DNA of 64,000 bases from Branchiostoma floridae. Taxonomy: Eukaryota; Chordata; Leptocardii; Amphioxiformes; Branchiostomatidae. Made by a program: the position numbers and the translations under genes. Below are positions 12,001 to 21,276 of the stretch, piece after piece (the first letter of the stretch is position 1; each line of letters opens with the position of its first letter). Where the stretch lies: positions 2,971,338 to 3,035,337 of the forward strand of contig NC_049982.1 of NCBI RefSeq assembly GCF_000003815.2, written 5' to 3'. A model generated the notes under the pieces. It was not told the DNA's origin. It searched no databases and saw only the letters and a list, made by a program, of their open reading frames with translations.

Positions 12001-15000
12001 GGCTGCACGACGCCACGGTAAGGGAAAACTAAGAATTACTGGGTCGGGCTGCACGACGCCACGGTAAGGGAAAACTAAGAATTACTGGGTCGGGCTGCAC
12101 GACGCGACGGTAAGGGGAAATTAAGAACTACTGGGTCGGGCTGCACGATGCCACGGTAAGGGAAAACTAAAAACTACTGGGTCGGGCTGCACGATGCCAC
12201 GGTAAGGGAAAACTAAGAACTACTGGGTCGGGATGCACGGCGCCACGGTAAGGGGAAATTAAGAACTACTGGGTCGGGCTGCACGATGCCACGGTAAGGG
12301 GAAATTAAGAATTACTGGGTCGGGCTGCACGACGCCACGGTAAGGGGAAATTAAGAATTACTGGGTCGGGCTGCACGACGCCACGGTAAGGGGAAACTAA
12401 GAACTACTGGGTCGGGCTGCACGACGCCATGGTAAGGGAAAACTAAGAACTACTGGGTCGGGCTGCACGACGCCACGGTAAGGGGAAAGTAAGAACTACT
12501 GGGTCGGGCTGCACGATACCACGGTAAGGGGAAATTAAGAATTACTGGGTCGGGCTGCACGATACCACGGTAAGGGGAAATCAAGAACTACTGGGTCGGG
12601 CTGCACGATGCCACGGTAAGGGAAAACTAAGAACTACTGGGTCGGGCTGCACGACGCCACGGTAAGGGAAAACTAAGAACTACTGGGTCGGGCTGCACGA
12701 CGCCACGGTAAGGGGAAATCAAGAACTACTGGGTCGGGCTGCACGATGCTACGGTAAGGGGAAACTAAGAACTACTGGGTCGGGCTGCACGATACCACGG
12801 TAAGGGAAAACTAAGAACTACTGGGTCGGGCTGCACGATACCACGGTAAGGGGAAATCAAGAACTACTGGGTCGGGCTGCACGATGCTACGGTAAGGGGA
12901 AATCAAGAACTACTGGGTCGGGCTGCACGATACCACGGTAAGGGGAAATTAAGAATTACTGGGTCGGGCTGCACGATACCACGGTAAGGGGAAATCAAGA
13001 ACTACTGGGTCGGGCTGCACGATGCCACGGTAAGGGGAAATCAAGAACTACTGGGTCGGGCTGCACGATGCCACGGTAAGGGGAAACTAAGAACTACTGG
13101 GTCGGGCTGCACGATGCTACGGTAAGGAAAAACTAAAAACTACTGGGTCAGGCTGCACGATGCCACGGTAAGGGGAAACTAAGAACTACTGGGTCGGGCT
13201 GCACGATACCACGGTAAGGGAAAACTAAGAACTACTGGGTCGGGCTGCACGATACCACGGTAAGGGAAAACTAAGAACTACTGGATCGGGATGCGTGCTG
13301 CCACGGTAAGGGAAAACTAAGAACTACTGGGTCGGGCTGCACGATGCCACGGTAAGGGGAAACTAAGAACTACTGGATCGGGATGCGTGCTGCCACGGTA
13401 AGGGAAAAGTAAGNNNNNNNNNNNNNNNNNNNNNNNNNNNNNNNNNNNNNNNNNNNNNNNNNNNNNNNNNNNNNNNNNNNNNNNNNNNNNNNNNNNNNNN
13501 NNNNNNNNNNNNNAAGTAGACTACTGGGTCGGGCTGCACGATGCCACGGTAAGACTCACGTTTGCTGCATCCGAATTTTCTTTCTGAATAATCGCAAATT
13601 ACCTTCCTTTCGTTACCTCTCTTAGTCTCTACCAGACCGACTACGCTGGCTGTTACATGGAGAATAATCTTCCAAGAGATGGAGTTGGAGCTGGCCGGCC
13701 TCGCCGGAGGGGAAACATTAACATTCGCGCGGCCCGACTCCCCTGGCCAATTCCTGATATTTTGAGTTGTACGATCCCCGCACCCCCGTAGGAAGGCCTG
13801 GTGGAGCATTTTAAACTTCACTAGTGTGCTCCAGATCTGTGGTAGGATAACATCTACATGAAGGAAATCAGGGCTGTAGATATCTGTCACGTAATACGCA
13901 GAAGTTGTTTAATCTCCACCATCCCATTCCAGGGCGAGGGCGGCTGGGAATGGGCGGACGGAGCTGCCCTGTCGAGCTGCAGCTACAAGAACTGGGCCTC
14001 CGGGGAGCCCAGCAACATCGGCGAGCACTCGTGTGTGCAGCTGTGGGCGGCAAAGGGCTTCCAGTGGGACACCGACGACTGCGGGGAGAAGAAGTTCTTC
14101 ATCTGCCAGAGAGGTTAGTCATTTTGTCTCTCTCCAAGGCATGGATGGATGGATGGATGGATGGATGGATGGATGGATGGATGGATGGATGGATGGATGG
14201 ATGGATGGATGGATGGATGGATGGATGGATGGATGGATGGATGGATGGATGGATGGATGGATGGATGGATGGATGGATGGATGGATGGATGGATGGATGG
14301 ATGGACGGACGGACGGACGGACGGACGGATGGATGGATGGCTGCTACAGTCTCAACCTTCAGGTCTAATTTTGCGTGCAAACAGTAAATAGCAGGAATAA
14401 ACGAGCAGGATTAAACTGGTACAGGTGTTATCATCACGCACTTGAATATTTGCGTACTTAATGCGAATTTGCAACTTTTGAGTGAATGAGTGAATGAGTA
14501 AGCAAGTATGAGTGAGTTAGATGAGTGGGTTAATGTGCAAATGAGTGGGGTGAGGGTGTGAAGGAGTGAATGAGTAAGTTAGCAAGAGTAAGTAATCGAG
14601 TTAGTGAGTGAGTGATTAAGTAAGTAGTGAGTGAGTGATGTCACTGATGATTGAGTGAGGGAGTGAGGGAATGAGGGAGAGCGAGCGAGAGTGGTTCCTG
14701 CCATTGACGTGTATTCTTACATTACTTAAACAGGACCCGGAGTTGTGGGGGCCTGTGGAGAGAAATCAGGTGAGGTGATTTTCCTGTCTAAATCATGTTT
14801 ATGGTATTTTGTCTTTTAGACCATCACTAAACAACACATATTGTACGGATTAGTCCTTGCACTGTTCTTCAGTTTCTTCGGTTTGTTCATCTATTATGAA
14901 CGACATCATAGAATTATGCTTTAATGACAAGTACAGCCATTTCTGAAAACACCTAGAATAAACTGATACAAGACAGAACGAAGCTTGATTTTCTTTTTCA

Positions 15001-15321
15001 ATGTAACTTTTGGCTCTTATAGCCCAGTTATATTTATGCAGTTAATAATTAACCCTTTTTTTCTTAATATTCTTAGTTCGAGAAGTTGAAGCAGACGCTG
15101 AACCAGAAAACGCCTTCGAAGTGATGCAGTCCTCCTTTGTGCTGGAGGAGGACCCGGATGTGGAGGATGACGTCATCGATTTCCCACATTACGTCAGCGC
15201 AGCTGGGGAGGAGCCTGAATCGGAGGCTGGTGACGACGCTGTCTTGGAAGACATGTTGGAAGAGCTGAGGGAGATCGAAGATGAGCTGGGCGTCGCCTTT
15301 GAGCCTGACGATTTTGAGTGA
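42..15321 (+). CDS. Gene 1: multi-domain secreted lectin-like protein, 5'-partial, spliced
   Basis: Spliced coding region of 22 exons: 42-77, 405-559, 830-992, 1385-1408, 1599-1901, 2102-2152, 2421-2867, 3387-3440, 3755-4204, 4726-4779, 5094-5543, 6065-6118, 6433-6882, 7421-7444, 8418-8648, 8815-8970, 9580-9813, 10202-10531, 11073-11281, 13933-14113, 14734-14769 and 15077-15321, with stop TGA at 15319. All have AG/GT borders. Almost all junctions are phase 1; two are phase 0, inside the first WSC-like domain and inside the C-type lectin. The visible part codes for about 1,445 residues: WSC-like x2, discoidin x4, six tectonin repeats, a CTL domain and an acidic tail. No start or signal peptide is visible, and the first exon is internal, so the gene begins upstream. 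It is a paralogue of the gene at 21178-54831, which has matching exons. A role in glycan binding outside the cell is inferred from the domains. Exon borders were read by eye without transcript support. Confidence 0.85.
405..992 (+). CDS. Gene 1 WSC-like domain 1 (two exons, 405-559 and 830-992)
   Basis: The joined exons encode a domain of about 95 residues that starts [15 protein letters not shown] and ends NEVYLITG. It has four cysteines, in GCW, EKCYQ, GGWCAG and AACGKDG. The pattern resembles WSC/PAN-type extracellular cysteine domains, some of which bind carbohydrate; the exact family name is uncertain. A phase-0 intron splits it after EKCYQ, at the same place in every first-position copy in gene 2. 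The downstream partner domain at 1599-1901 lacks this intron. Confidence 0.8.
1385..1408 (+). CDS. 24-bp microexon between WSC-like domains (gene 1)
   Basis: A phase 1-1 microexon after TTCCAG and before GTAAGT reads GAPITLPKG. The same microexon occurs in gene 2 at 27044, 29840, 34232, 37752 and 44661, always between the two WSC-like domains. That conservation supports it as coding despite its size. Confidence 0.75.
1599..1901 (+). CDS. Gene 1 WSC-like domain 2 (single 303-bp exon)
   Basis: A single phase 1-1 exon follows CCCCAG and ends at GTATCG. It encodes the complete four-cysteine domain from [16 protein letters not shown] to NEVYLISG. It is a close paralogue of the preceding domain but without the internal intron. 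The five equivalents in gene 2 are the same length. Confidence 0.85.
2102..2152 (+). CDS. Gene 1 Gly/Ser-rich linker exon
   Basis: A 51-bp phase 1-1 exon after TTTCAG reads [17 protein letters not shown] and joins the WSC-like and discoidin domains. It corresponds to longer linkers in gene 2 such as 27701-27796, which carry more FSSGG units. Confidence 0.75.
2421..2867 (+). CDS. Gene 1 discoidin-like (F5/8 type C) domain 1
   Basis: A 447-bp phase 1-1 exon encodes about 148 residues. It shows the discoidin signature: an ALDG..GTYWNP segment, [27 protein letters not shown], and the closing [24 protein letters not shown]. The fold is a jelly-roll used for glycan or lipid binding. A region of identical sequence at its 3' end joins the tandem array that follows. 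Confidence 0.9.
3387..3440 (+). CDS. Gene 1 Gly-rich linker exon between discoidin 1 and 2
   Basis: A 54-bp phase 1-1 exon after TTCCAG reads [19 protein letters not shown]. It is repeated with identical sequence at 4726 and 6065. Confidence 0.75.
3755..4204 (+). CDS. Gene 1 discoidin-like domain 2
   Basis: A 450-bp phase 1-1 exon after CTGTAG begins [11 protein letters not shown] and ends [11 protein letters not shown]. It has the same discoidin landmarks as domain 1 but differs in the middle ([26 protein letters not shown]). It appears identical in translation to the copy at 5094-5543, which points to recent duplication or gene conversion. Confidence 0.9.
4726..4779 (+). CDS. Gene 1 Gly-rich linker exon, second copy
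   Basis: It is identical in sequence and phase to 3387-3440 and lies in the second 1.34-kb repeat unit. Confidence 0.75.
5094..5543 (+). CDS. Gene 1 discoidin-like domain 3
   Basis: This 450-bp exon encodes the same protein as the exon at 3755-4204, with the flanking introns also matching. It lies exactly 1,339 bases downstream. Confidence 0.88.
6065..6118 (+). CDS. Gene 1 Gly-rich linker exon, third copy
   Basis: It is identical to 4726-4779, again 1,339 bases downstream, with the same TTCCAG acceptor and GTAAGG donor. Confidence 0.75.
6433..6882 (+). CDS. Gene 1 discoidin-like domain 4
   Basis: A 450-bp phase 1-1 exon. Its 5' half matches copies 2 and 3. From about 6667 it carries the variant HDVKAF instead of HDVQAF, as in copy 1. 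The downstream intron differs from the other copies, so this exon marks the 3' edge of the tandem array. Confidence 0.9.
7421..7444 (+). CDS. Gene 1 24-bp microexon before tectonin block
   Basis: After TTCGCAG and before GTAAGC it reads GWQPWNVEG in phase 1-1. The equivalents at 39396-39419 and 46313-46336 in gene 2 read GGQQWSKEG and also precede tectonin exons. The flanking introns (6883-7420 and 7445-8417) hold no other exon I can support. Confidence 0.65.
8173..8417 (+). repeat. Truncated repeats of tectonin exon start plus acceptor
   Basis: The string TGCCTAG plus the first ~50 bases of the tectonin exon is repeated at 8173 and about 8272, followed by a CCCCATATTTAACACC spacer. A shorter copy lies near 8372, just before the real acceptor at 8411-8417. 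The truncated copies reach an in-frame TGA (ATC TGA) where the real exon reads ATC GGA, so they look like decayed exon starts. Confidence 0.85.
8418..8648 (+). CDS. Gene 1 tectonin repeats 1-2
   Basis: A 231-bp phase 1-1 exon encodes two beta-propeller blades of tectonin type. The landmarks are [31 protein letters not shown] and then [31 protein letters not shown]. The family includes fish-egg lectin and horseshoe-crab tachylectin-1, which bind bacterial or egg glycans. Confidence 0.9.
8815..8970 (+). CDS. Gene 1 tectonin repeat 3
   Basis: A 156-bp phase 1-1 exon encodes one blade: [19 protein letters not shown], then [17 protein letters not shown]. Close copies occur at 40302 and 47282. Confidence 0.88.
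9042..9203. mobile_element. MITE remnant in tectonin intron
   Basis: The stretch has CCAATCAG and ATATATAAGG motifs and an end reading AGGCGGTTTGCTGGCGCTGTTG. The paralogous intron at 40526-40755 carries the same element with the complementary left arm still present. Here most of the left arm is deleted. Confidence 0.6.
9580..9813 (+). CDS. Gene 1 tectonin repeats 4-5
   Basis: A 234-bp phase 1-1 exon after TGCAG has two blades: [31 protein letters not shown], then [32 protein letters not shown]. Copies at 41062 and 47884 end in WTRQG. Confidence 0.9.
9905..10073. mobile_element. Foldback MITE (169 bp)
   Basis: Terminal inverted repeats CAATGGACCGATCC and GGATCGGTCCATTG flank an inner hairpin with arms around ATTTCGAACACCTCCGTC. 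There is no coding capacity. It sits in the intron between tectonin repeats 5 and 6. Confidence 0.85.
10202..10531 (+). CDS. Gene 1 tectonin repeat 6 plus Gly/Val-rich linker
   Basis: A 330-bp phase 1-1 exon first encodes one blade ([33 protein letters not shown]). It then runs into a low-complexity [10 protein letters not shown] stretch with two GDAGKVDVG units. This brings the block to six tectonin repeats, the count expected for a closed six-bladed propeller. The matching exon is not visible in gene 2, where assembly gaps lie at this place. Confidence 0.85.
10713..10943. mobile_element. MITE with ~40-bp terminal inverted repeats
   Basis: The left end CTCTCACTGCAATTGCGTCA and the right end TTGACGCAAGTGCAGTGAGAG are inverted copies that extend through CACTGCGGGGTTCG / CGAACCCCGCAGTG. 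The interior is AT-rich with no gene. Confidence 0.85.
11073..11281 (+). CDS. Gene 1 C-type lectin domain, first exon
   Basis: A 209-bp exon, phase 1 to phase 0, reads [25 protein letters not shown] and [10 protein letters not shown]. These are the N-terminal CTL landmarks: a first cysteine, HLA and the YW(V/I)GL core. It ends in ACG before GTAAGG. The second half of the domain is at 13933-14113; a large minisatellite fills the intron. Confidence 0.88.
11247..13548 (+). repeat. 46-bp minisatellite copying a CTL exon end and its splice donor
   Basis: About 50 copies of a ~46-bp unit lie head to tail. Each carries AACTACTGGGTCGGGCTGCA, a C/T-variant GATGCCACG and a GTAAGG donor. The first unit is the true 3' end of the lectin exon. 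The last, ending at 13548, is followed by GTAAGACTCACGTTTGCTGC, which matches the unexpanded donor flank in gene 2 at 52192. Units are not a multiple of three. A 100-N gap (13414-13513) lies inside, so the true length is unknown. Confidence 0.95.
13414..13513. other. Assembly gap (100 N) in minisatellite
   Basis: A run of exactly 100 N, a conventional placeholder for unknown length, lies within the 46-bp repeat array. Confidence 0.99.
13933..14113 (+). CDS. Gene 1 C-type lectin domain, second exon
   Basis: A 181-bp exon, phase 0 to 1, reads [44 protein letters not shown]. The Ca/sugar motif position holds EPS rather than EPN or QPD, and the usual WND is WDTDD. Classical mannose or galactose specificity is therefore uncertain. 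The copy at 53232-53412 in gene 2 is almost identical. Confidence 0.9.
14141..14340 (+). repeat. (ATGG)n tetranucleotide microsatellite
   Basis: About 200 bp of ATGG/GGAT repeats with a short GGAC-variant block near 14305-14328 lie in the intron after the lectin exon. Long MDGW and IHPS readings here are artefacts of the repeat. Confidence 0.98.
14471..14695 (+). repeat. Degenerate GAGT-rich low-complexity tract
   Basis: This stretch has repeated GAGTGA, AGTGAATG and AGTAAG words, then GAGGGAGAGCGAGCGAG. It is intronic and has no other feature. Confidence 0.8.
14734..14769 (+). CDS. Gene 1 36-bp linker exon with one cysteine
   Basis: After AACAG and before GTGAGG it reads [13 protein letters not shown] in phase 1-1. 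The equivalents in gene 2 are GPGEGNACGGSSG (24270) and GPGDTSACRGQYG (54131). All three follow a CTL domain and keep one Cys, which could form an interchain bridge (inference). Confidence 0.75.
15077..15321 (+). CDS. Gene 1 acidic C-terminal exon and stop
   Basis: The terminal exon follows TCTTAG. It starts [10 protein letters not shown], is rich in Glu and Asp, and ends [11 protein letters not shown]...FEPDDFE followed by TGA. The gene 2 tail (54521-54831) shares the REVEAD start, the ELRE(I/V)EDE helix-like segment and the FEPDD(F/Y)E end. There is no membrane anchor. Acidic tails may bind Ca or a partner; this is inference. Confidence 0.88.
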
Positions 15322-16493
15322 CCCCTTTTTATCGTAGTTTCTCTTTTGTTTTCTCTTAATTCGTATAAGTTCGGTGCTTTTATAGGAACTAGGTGTGCGT
15401 CCATACTAAGGTCACAGAAGAATGCAAGAAGTTGATGACAAGGATGGAGCAGTTAGGGCGTTAAGGTCAGCATCTCCTGCACCAGAGTTAAAACAAGCTC
15501 CAAAATGTACCCAAAGTGGTTTCTTTTTATTCTTAACATTTCTTTATCATATCCTTATGGATGAAAACCAATTCGTGACGCGTTTTTATGTCAACAAAAT
15601 ACAATGTGGTTGTAGAAATGTATGTAAAGCGGTCTTAGAATACTATTTCTTGTTACTTGTCATGTCACGTTCTTCGGTTAAAAAAATTCAATGGTACTTT
15701 TCGTAATTGCGTCGGTATTATGTAGAGTTTGGTAGATTGAATGGTACAGAATGTGCTATCCCGAGAACGACAGCTAACTTTGTGATTAAAGGAGGTTTAA
15801 TTGGATGATGACTGGTCTTCTTTTAATCTTTACTTTTAGTTTGAACTGTATTCCTAGCATTTGACATACACTGAAGCTGATCCGTTCAGTTGATACGTTT
15901 TCAAGGCATTAACTAGACACTTGAAAAACGCATGCCTCCTATAGCCTCATTAAGGAAAGCAAGCAAAAGTGAAGTGTTACAGTCGCGACAAGAAGCGCCT
16001 ATAACTAAATCGATTTCGTGTCTGTTGTTCTTAATTCAAAGAGTACTGCGAGTGGCTACCAAAAAAAAGGTTGAAATTATTCTACCAACCATGTTTTGTC
16101 AGGAGAATTTCGTACTTATACTGATAGTACTAATCGCTTTTGCATATTCATATCCGAAGGCTAATACTCCGCACTCGCGTAGCTATAGTCAGCTCTTATG
16201 TCTGACCTTTGAACCTCTGAAAGTAGGATCATGATGCACACGGTATTAGGTTAATAAATATGCTTTTCAGTAACAATGTACAGTTCATAAAGTTCTAAAA
16301 CATCCTCATACACAGTTGCTCGAAGTCCCCAAGTTTTGGAGTTTTGATATATATTCATATATACATTTATATGGATAAATCAAGCCTATAAGCAGGTCGG
16401 ACTGGTTTTCTGTCGCGGTGCCCCGAAGCTCTGTGCTACTTTACGTGCCACCTGTACACGCCTGTAGGCACCTGTACACACCTGAGCCCGCTC

Positions 16494-16697
16494 NNNNNNN
16501 NNNNNNNNNNNNNNNNNNNNNNNNNNNNNNNNNNNNNNNNNNNNNNNNNNNNNNNNNNNNNNNNNNNNNNNNNNNNNNNNNNNNNNNNNNNNNNNNNNNN
16601 NNNNNNNNNNNNNNNNNNNNNNNNNNNNNNNNNNNNNNNNNNNNNNNNNNNNNNNNNNNNNNNNNNNNNNNNNNNNNNNNNNNNNNNNNNNNNNNNN
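16494..16697. other. Assembly gap
   Basis: A run of N of 204 bases lies in intergenic sequence, preceded by CACCTGTACAC-type repeats. Confidence 0.99.
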
Positions 16698-17617
16698 CAG
16701 ACTCGTCGTCCGATTGATTTTCGCCTAATGTGAGGGGGTATTAGGGCCGCGGTCAGAAACGTCGAGCGGTCGTCGTACGTGCAGTCGCAAACTAAGCCCG
16801 TTCTTGGGATAGTCATGTCATGAAAATTTTATCTGGGATTTTAGCGAAAATGCTGTCTTTTATCCCTGTCGACAGTTGGTTCTGTCGCCACCTGTTTGGA
16901 AATTCTACCACATCAAAATCGTGCTAATGTAACCGCACCATAAGTCGCTACCTAACCCCATGTTAGCAGTTGCGCATTAGTACCTTAGACCATGCAGGCA
17001 TTGGTTGAAGCATTTGATAATGTTTGCAGATAAGTAAAATGTTGGGGATATGGTCTTTGAGAGGGAGAGAGAGAGAGAGGCTTTGAGAGGCTTATGTGTT
17101 GGGGGGGGGGGGGGGAGGGGGTCTTTAGAAGGGTTCCCGCTTCCACAGAAGTAGATTTGTGACGTGTCTGCCTGATCGTGTTATTTGGGGTAACAAGGGA
17201 GGCTTGCTTGTGGGATTTGGGGTTTGCTTTCCAAGATTCCAGGGCATGTTATGTCGGGTTTTGTTTTGTGCACTGTGCAGGGTTTAGAACTGAACTGTGA
17301 AAAGTATCGGTGAAGCCTGCTTGAAGTTTTCTTCAGTTTGATTAGATGCTTGATGTGTTATTGTATCTGGGGAGGAAAGTATGTTTGTGGGCAGAAACCA
17401 TTATGTATCATTTCGCTAATAGAAGATTCGGTCAACTTTTCATAGTCCGACAGGAAATTCTGCCACTCAAAATGCCAGATAAAGCGCTTCAGCATTTCAA
17501 AATTCTCTGAATTGAGAATACTTAGCTGTTGTGAAGGATGGCTGAACAATTTATAACCATAATGCCGATGAGTGTTGAATTCATCATACCTTTATATGTA
17601 CATGAAAACAGAACATT

Positions 17618-17946
17618 NNNNNNNNNNNNNNNNNNNNNNNNNNNNNNNNNNNNNNNNNNNNNNNNNNNNNNNNNNNNNNNNNNNNNNNNNNNNNNNNNNN
17701 NNNNNNNNNNNNNNNNNNNNNNNNNNNNNNNNNNNNNNNNNNNNNNNNNNNNNNNNNNNNNNNNNNNNNNNNNNNNNNNNNNNNNNNNNNNNNNNNNNNN
17801 NNNNNNNNNNNNNNNNNNNNNNNNNNNNNNNNNNNNNNNNNNNNNNNNNNNNNNNNNNNNNNNNNNNNNNNNNNNNNNNNNNNNNNNNNNNNNNNNNNNN
17901 NNNNNNNNNNNNNNNNNNNNNNNNNNNNNNNNNNNNNNNNNNNNNN
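17618..17946. other. Assembly gap
   Basis: A run of 329 N lies in intergenic sequence, just before a tandem duplication. Confidence 0.99.
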
Positions 17947-17977
17947 GGCCGAGCTAAATTCTTGATTTGTAAAGGGG

Positions 17978-18500
17978 GCTTAACAGAAACTTCTCACACC
18001 TGTAAAAAAAAAAGAGGGATATATATTTACTAAAGATGCGTATAATGGGACGCGTCAGGATCTAGTTGGGTGGAACTAAAGATCGCTGACGGGTGTGAGT
18101 CATCACCTCCTTTCTTCTCCTTTCGACCTCCTTGACTGGACACGATGGTAGGGTTATGGAAAAGTGGGCGTTGTTGGAAACGGTAGGAAAACCAGTTTGC
18201 AATGCATAGGCAAAGTAAGGGAAAGGGCACCATTGAAAATCTAATAGAATATGAGGATCTACCTCTTAACAGAAACTTCTCACACCTGTAAAAAAAACTT
18301 GAGAGGGATATATATTTACTAAAGATGCGTTTAATGGGACGCGTCAGGATTTAGTCGGGTGGAACTAAAGATCGCTGACGGGTGTGAGTCATCATCTCCT
18401 TTCTTCTCCTTGCGACCTCCTTGACTGGACACAGTGTTAGGGTTATGGAAAAGTGGGCGTTGTTAGAAACGGTAGGAAAACCAGTCTACAGTGCATGGGA
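17978..18500 (+). repeat. Two tandem copies of a ~285-bp intergenic unit
   Basis: CTTAACAGAAACTTCTCACA begins at 17979 and recurs at 18264, followed by matching sequence through GATCGCTGACGGGTGTGAGT, CATCACCTCC/CATCATCTCC and GGGCGTTGTT. Both copies contain a TGAGTCA (AP-1-like) word. The unit may be a regulatory or mobile repeat; it has no coding potential. Confidence 0.85.
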
Positions 18501-20364
18501 AAATTACCGAAAAGAACCGTATGAGTCTAATACATCGAAAATGTAACAGAATATGAGGACCTACCTTTCAACAGAAACTTCTAGTCTCACACCTGTAAAG
18601 AGGTCTGCATGTTTGCTACAGAGTGATCAATAAGACCTATAGAGGAAGCATGCTAGTTTACAGGACGGGAACAGAACACATCCAGAGAATCAGAGTTTAT
18701 AAATCTTTGATTAGGAAAAAGTTTGGTTCGGGAGAACATATAACCCCAATCTTCTCGGCAACTGCTGTCAACTATCGAAGGTTGCCGGAAGGTAAATGAT
18801 ATGAAAAGATGAAAGGGACCCGGTGAAATCTAACCCATCCATCATAACAACGTTTCAAACGTCTTCAGAGTCGTCCGCGGGGCATCATGGGCTCTACTTA
18901 ATCTCAGTTCGAAAGGTCATCTATTCAGTGTATTGAAGAAGCTTGCAAAATGCTTGAAAAGGGCCACAGAAGTTCTTCCACACCTTTAAAAGCATACTTA
19001 GGTCTACAGGAAACAAACGGTACTGATGCAGTGCGGAACTGCAGGTGCCGTGGTTTTGGTGATAAGAAACTAAAGCTAGCTTGACGACGTCGACAGACTT
19101 TCGTTGGCGACCTTGTTGCAGATTAATGGTTGTCTAGAATAAAAGACGAAAAGAAATTGTGGAACAAACCGGTTTTCTTACATGAAAAAGGAGAGCAGAA
19201 AAATAACGTTTTAATTGAGAGAGGCTACAACTAGTAAAGGGACAGGTATTGTCTCTTCTGCAGTCCTTGGCATATTTTGCTGGATAATATGATTTGATTG
19301 ACAGAAAAGAGGGCGTTGTTACAGACAATTGAGATCCAAATTTTGGTGTACACTCGGTAAAGAATAACCTCAATTCGCCATCAGAGAACACTACGATAAT
19401 GTACGGACAAAACAAGTAGTCCACCAATAAAACATGAATATTAGCATGTGAATCATTTATAACTGAAGTATGAACTTTTTTCTATTCAGACAGGGCCGTA
19501 GGCTCTTTCAGCCATATGTAAAAACAATATATTACAACCAGACAAAGAAGCAAAAGCATCAAAGTAGGGCACAGGGAGCAACTCATAATTGGTCTTTAGT
19601 GTCATCCTGTCAATCAACATGCATGCGTCGCAGCAAGAGTAATGCTTCCAAATGTACCAGAGGAACGATCTGCATCTAAATGATAGACTCGAATGGATTC
19701 ACTAAGGCGGGTTCGTGATATTTGATGAAGACGGTGTGATTGACGATGGGTAGAAACTGATGCAGTCCGATTGTACATTGGGGCAGTGCAGGATAATCTG
19801 AACAATAGGACGCTTCTCTAAAACGTCACGCCCCCGGGAAATGAGACACAGCGAGACTTAATGGTGTAAAAGTAACGCCCGCTGAGGGGCAGGAATTTTT
19901 TCTCGATTCTTCTTTTCATAACCTCTTTGGCTGGACAACAGGATTTAATTGGCATAAAAGTAGGCGTTGTCACAGACAACATAAAAGACTCATTGAAGTA
20001 ATACTGGAGAAGAGCTATCTGGTGTCACACGAATCGCCTCGTTCGTCTTGTTCAAGTGATTGACTTGCCTTTAAATATTGTTTACCCGGATGTTTATCCA
20101 TAAACCACTGTGTACTTTTCGGATATGTCGAGACAATCTACAGGAACCTTTTAGCAGGGACCAAGAAAATGTCTCTATTGTTCTACCGTGACACGTTTAT
20201 CTATGGAGCGTTGTCGGTAGATAAATGTGCCGGTAAGACCTACAGGACAGAAGAAACCCGGCGACATGGAGCTCATTAATCATCACAGAGCCTCAGAACC
20301 ATACACTGGACATCACATGTGTTCCCATGTGCCACAGTGCAGGGGACTAAAATGCCTATTGATA

Positions 20365-20420
20365 CAGCACAACTTGTTGTGCTGCCCCTACGGCTGATTA
20401 ATCAGCCTACGGCTGATTAA
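20365..20420. repeat. Short hairpin-forming repeats
   Basis: CAGCACAAC-TT-GTTGTGCTG forms a 9-bp-arm hairpin at 20365-20384. It is followed by two ACGGCTGATTAA words, one of them part of a local palindrome. The function is unknown; it may be a fragment of a foldback element. Confidence 0.5.
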
Positions 20421-20957
20421 AAGGCTATGGGACGAACGAACGAACGAACGAAAACAACAGGACCACATACTCATACCAGCATTTTATATAATTTTCATGT
20501 CATTTATTTTTTTACCAGGGTATTTCATATTCTACTGTCCATTCTATGGCACACTATGACAGACACGGAGGGTTTTTTTTTTCAATTCAGTTTTGGATGG
20601 GTAATGATTCAAAACTCCATTTTTTTAGCGGAGATGTTTTGGGCTGGTCTATTTTACCAATTTACATGGGGTGCACTGGAAGAGTTCATTCTTGCACGGA
20701 TGATTTTTAAGACTCATGCTTGTCCATAAGTGTGATTAGTAGTTAGAAGTCATTTTAAGCAGAAGTGTGCTATTTTCGCACATGGGTGATTTTGAAGTCT
20801 ATTGTTGCATTTGGAGGGAGATGGCTGTAATATGCTGTATTTGCTTTCAAGCAAATATCGGCCTTTCTAGTTTATATACGTGACTCATGTATGGGGTTGT
20901 CAGGATTCTGCATTCGTGTGCATGTATTGGTAAAGAAACAGGGCTTGATTGTGAACG

Positions 20958-20964
20958 TATATAA
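20958..20964 (+). promoter_or_regulatory. Possible TATA box upstream of gene 2
   Basis: TATATAA lies about 220 bases before the first ATG of gene 2 and upstream of a probable 5'UTR acceptor at 21147. Position and sequence are suggestive only, and the upstream noncoding exon was not identified. Confidence 0.25.
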
Positions 20965-21147
20965 CCACAGTATCAGCGCCGCGGCAAGGGGGAGGCGGTG
21001 GATTCGCGTAATCAAAAGGTTGCTGCGATGAAAAATTAGCGGTCGGAATAGTTACCGTTAAAACCGCTGGAAAACATTCTGCATTTTGACGAAAATGTTG
21101 CCTCTCTAATATTCTAATTCTGATCATACAGTTTTTTTCTGTTACAG

Positions 21148-21276
21148 CAGACCAGAATCACGTGACTGATCCTACGCATGGGAGGGCCGGACATGCGCAC
21201 AATGGGGTGGGCACTGCTGCTCCTCCTGGCTACCATAGCCTGTACTGCAGCTGAGGACTTCGACATCGACGGAGAG
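21148..21276 (+). CDS. Gene 2 first coding exon: 5'UTR end and signal peptide
   Basis: CTGTTACAG at 21139-21147 looks like an acceptor for a 5'UTR/start exon. In-frame ATGs lie at 21178, 21193 and 21202. The last has the best context (ACAATGG) and gives MGWALLLLLATIACTAAEDF, a classic signal peptide. The exon ends GAC GGA GAG before GTTACT, in phase 0. Gene 3 at 63925 has the same arrangement and a similar leader. Confidence 0.8.

Larger units (their letters stand above)
15322..21147. other. Intergenic region between genes 1 and 2
   Basis: I find no convincing exon here. A possible AATAAA lies at 16253-16258, about 930 bp after the gene 1 stop, but it is unverified. The region holds two assembly gaps, a poly-G run near 17101-17116, tandem repeats, and several copies of a CTGGACAC...ATTGG...GGGCGTTGTT element. 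Confidence 0.7.

Noticed and set aside
11247-13548. CRISPR-like regular repeat array
   Set aside because: Units are directly contiguous with no unique spacers, derive from the adjacent exon, and the DNA is animal; it is a minisatellite.
14099-14391. MDGWMDGW / IHPSIHPS repeat proteins
   Set aside because: They arise from the (ATGG)n microsatellite in an intron.
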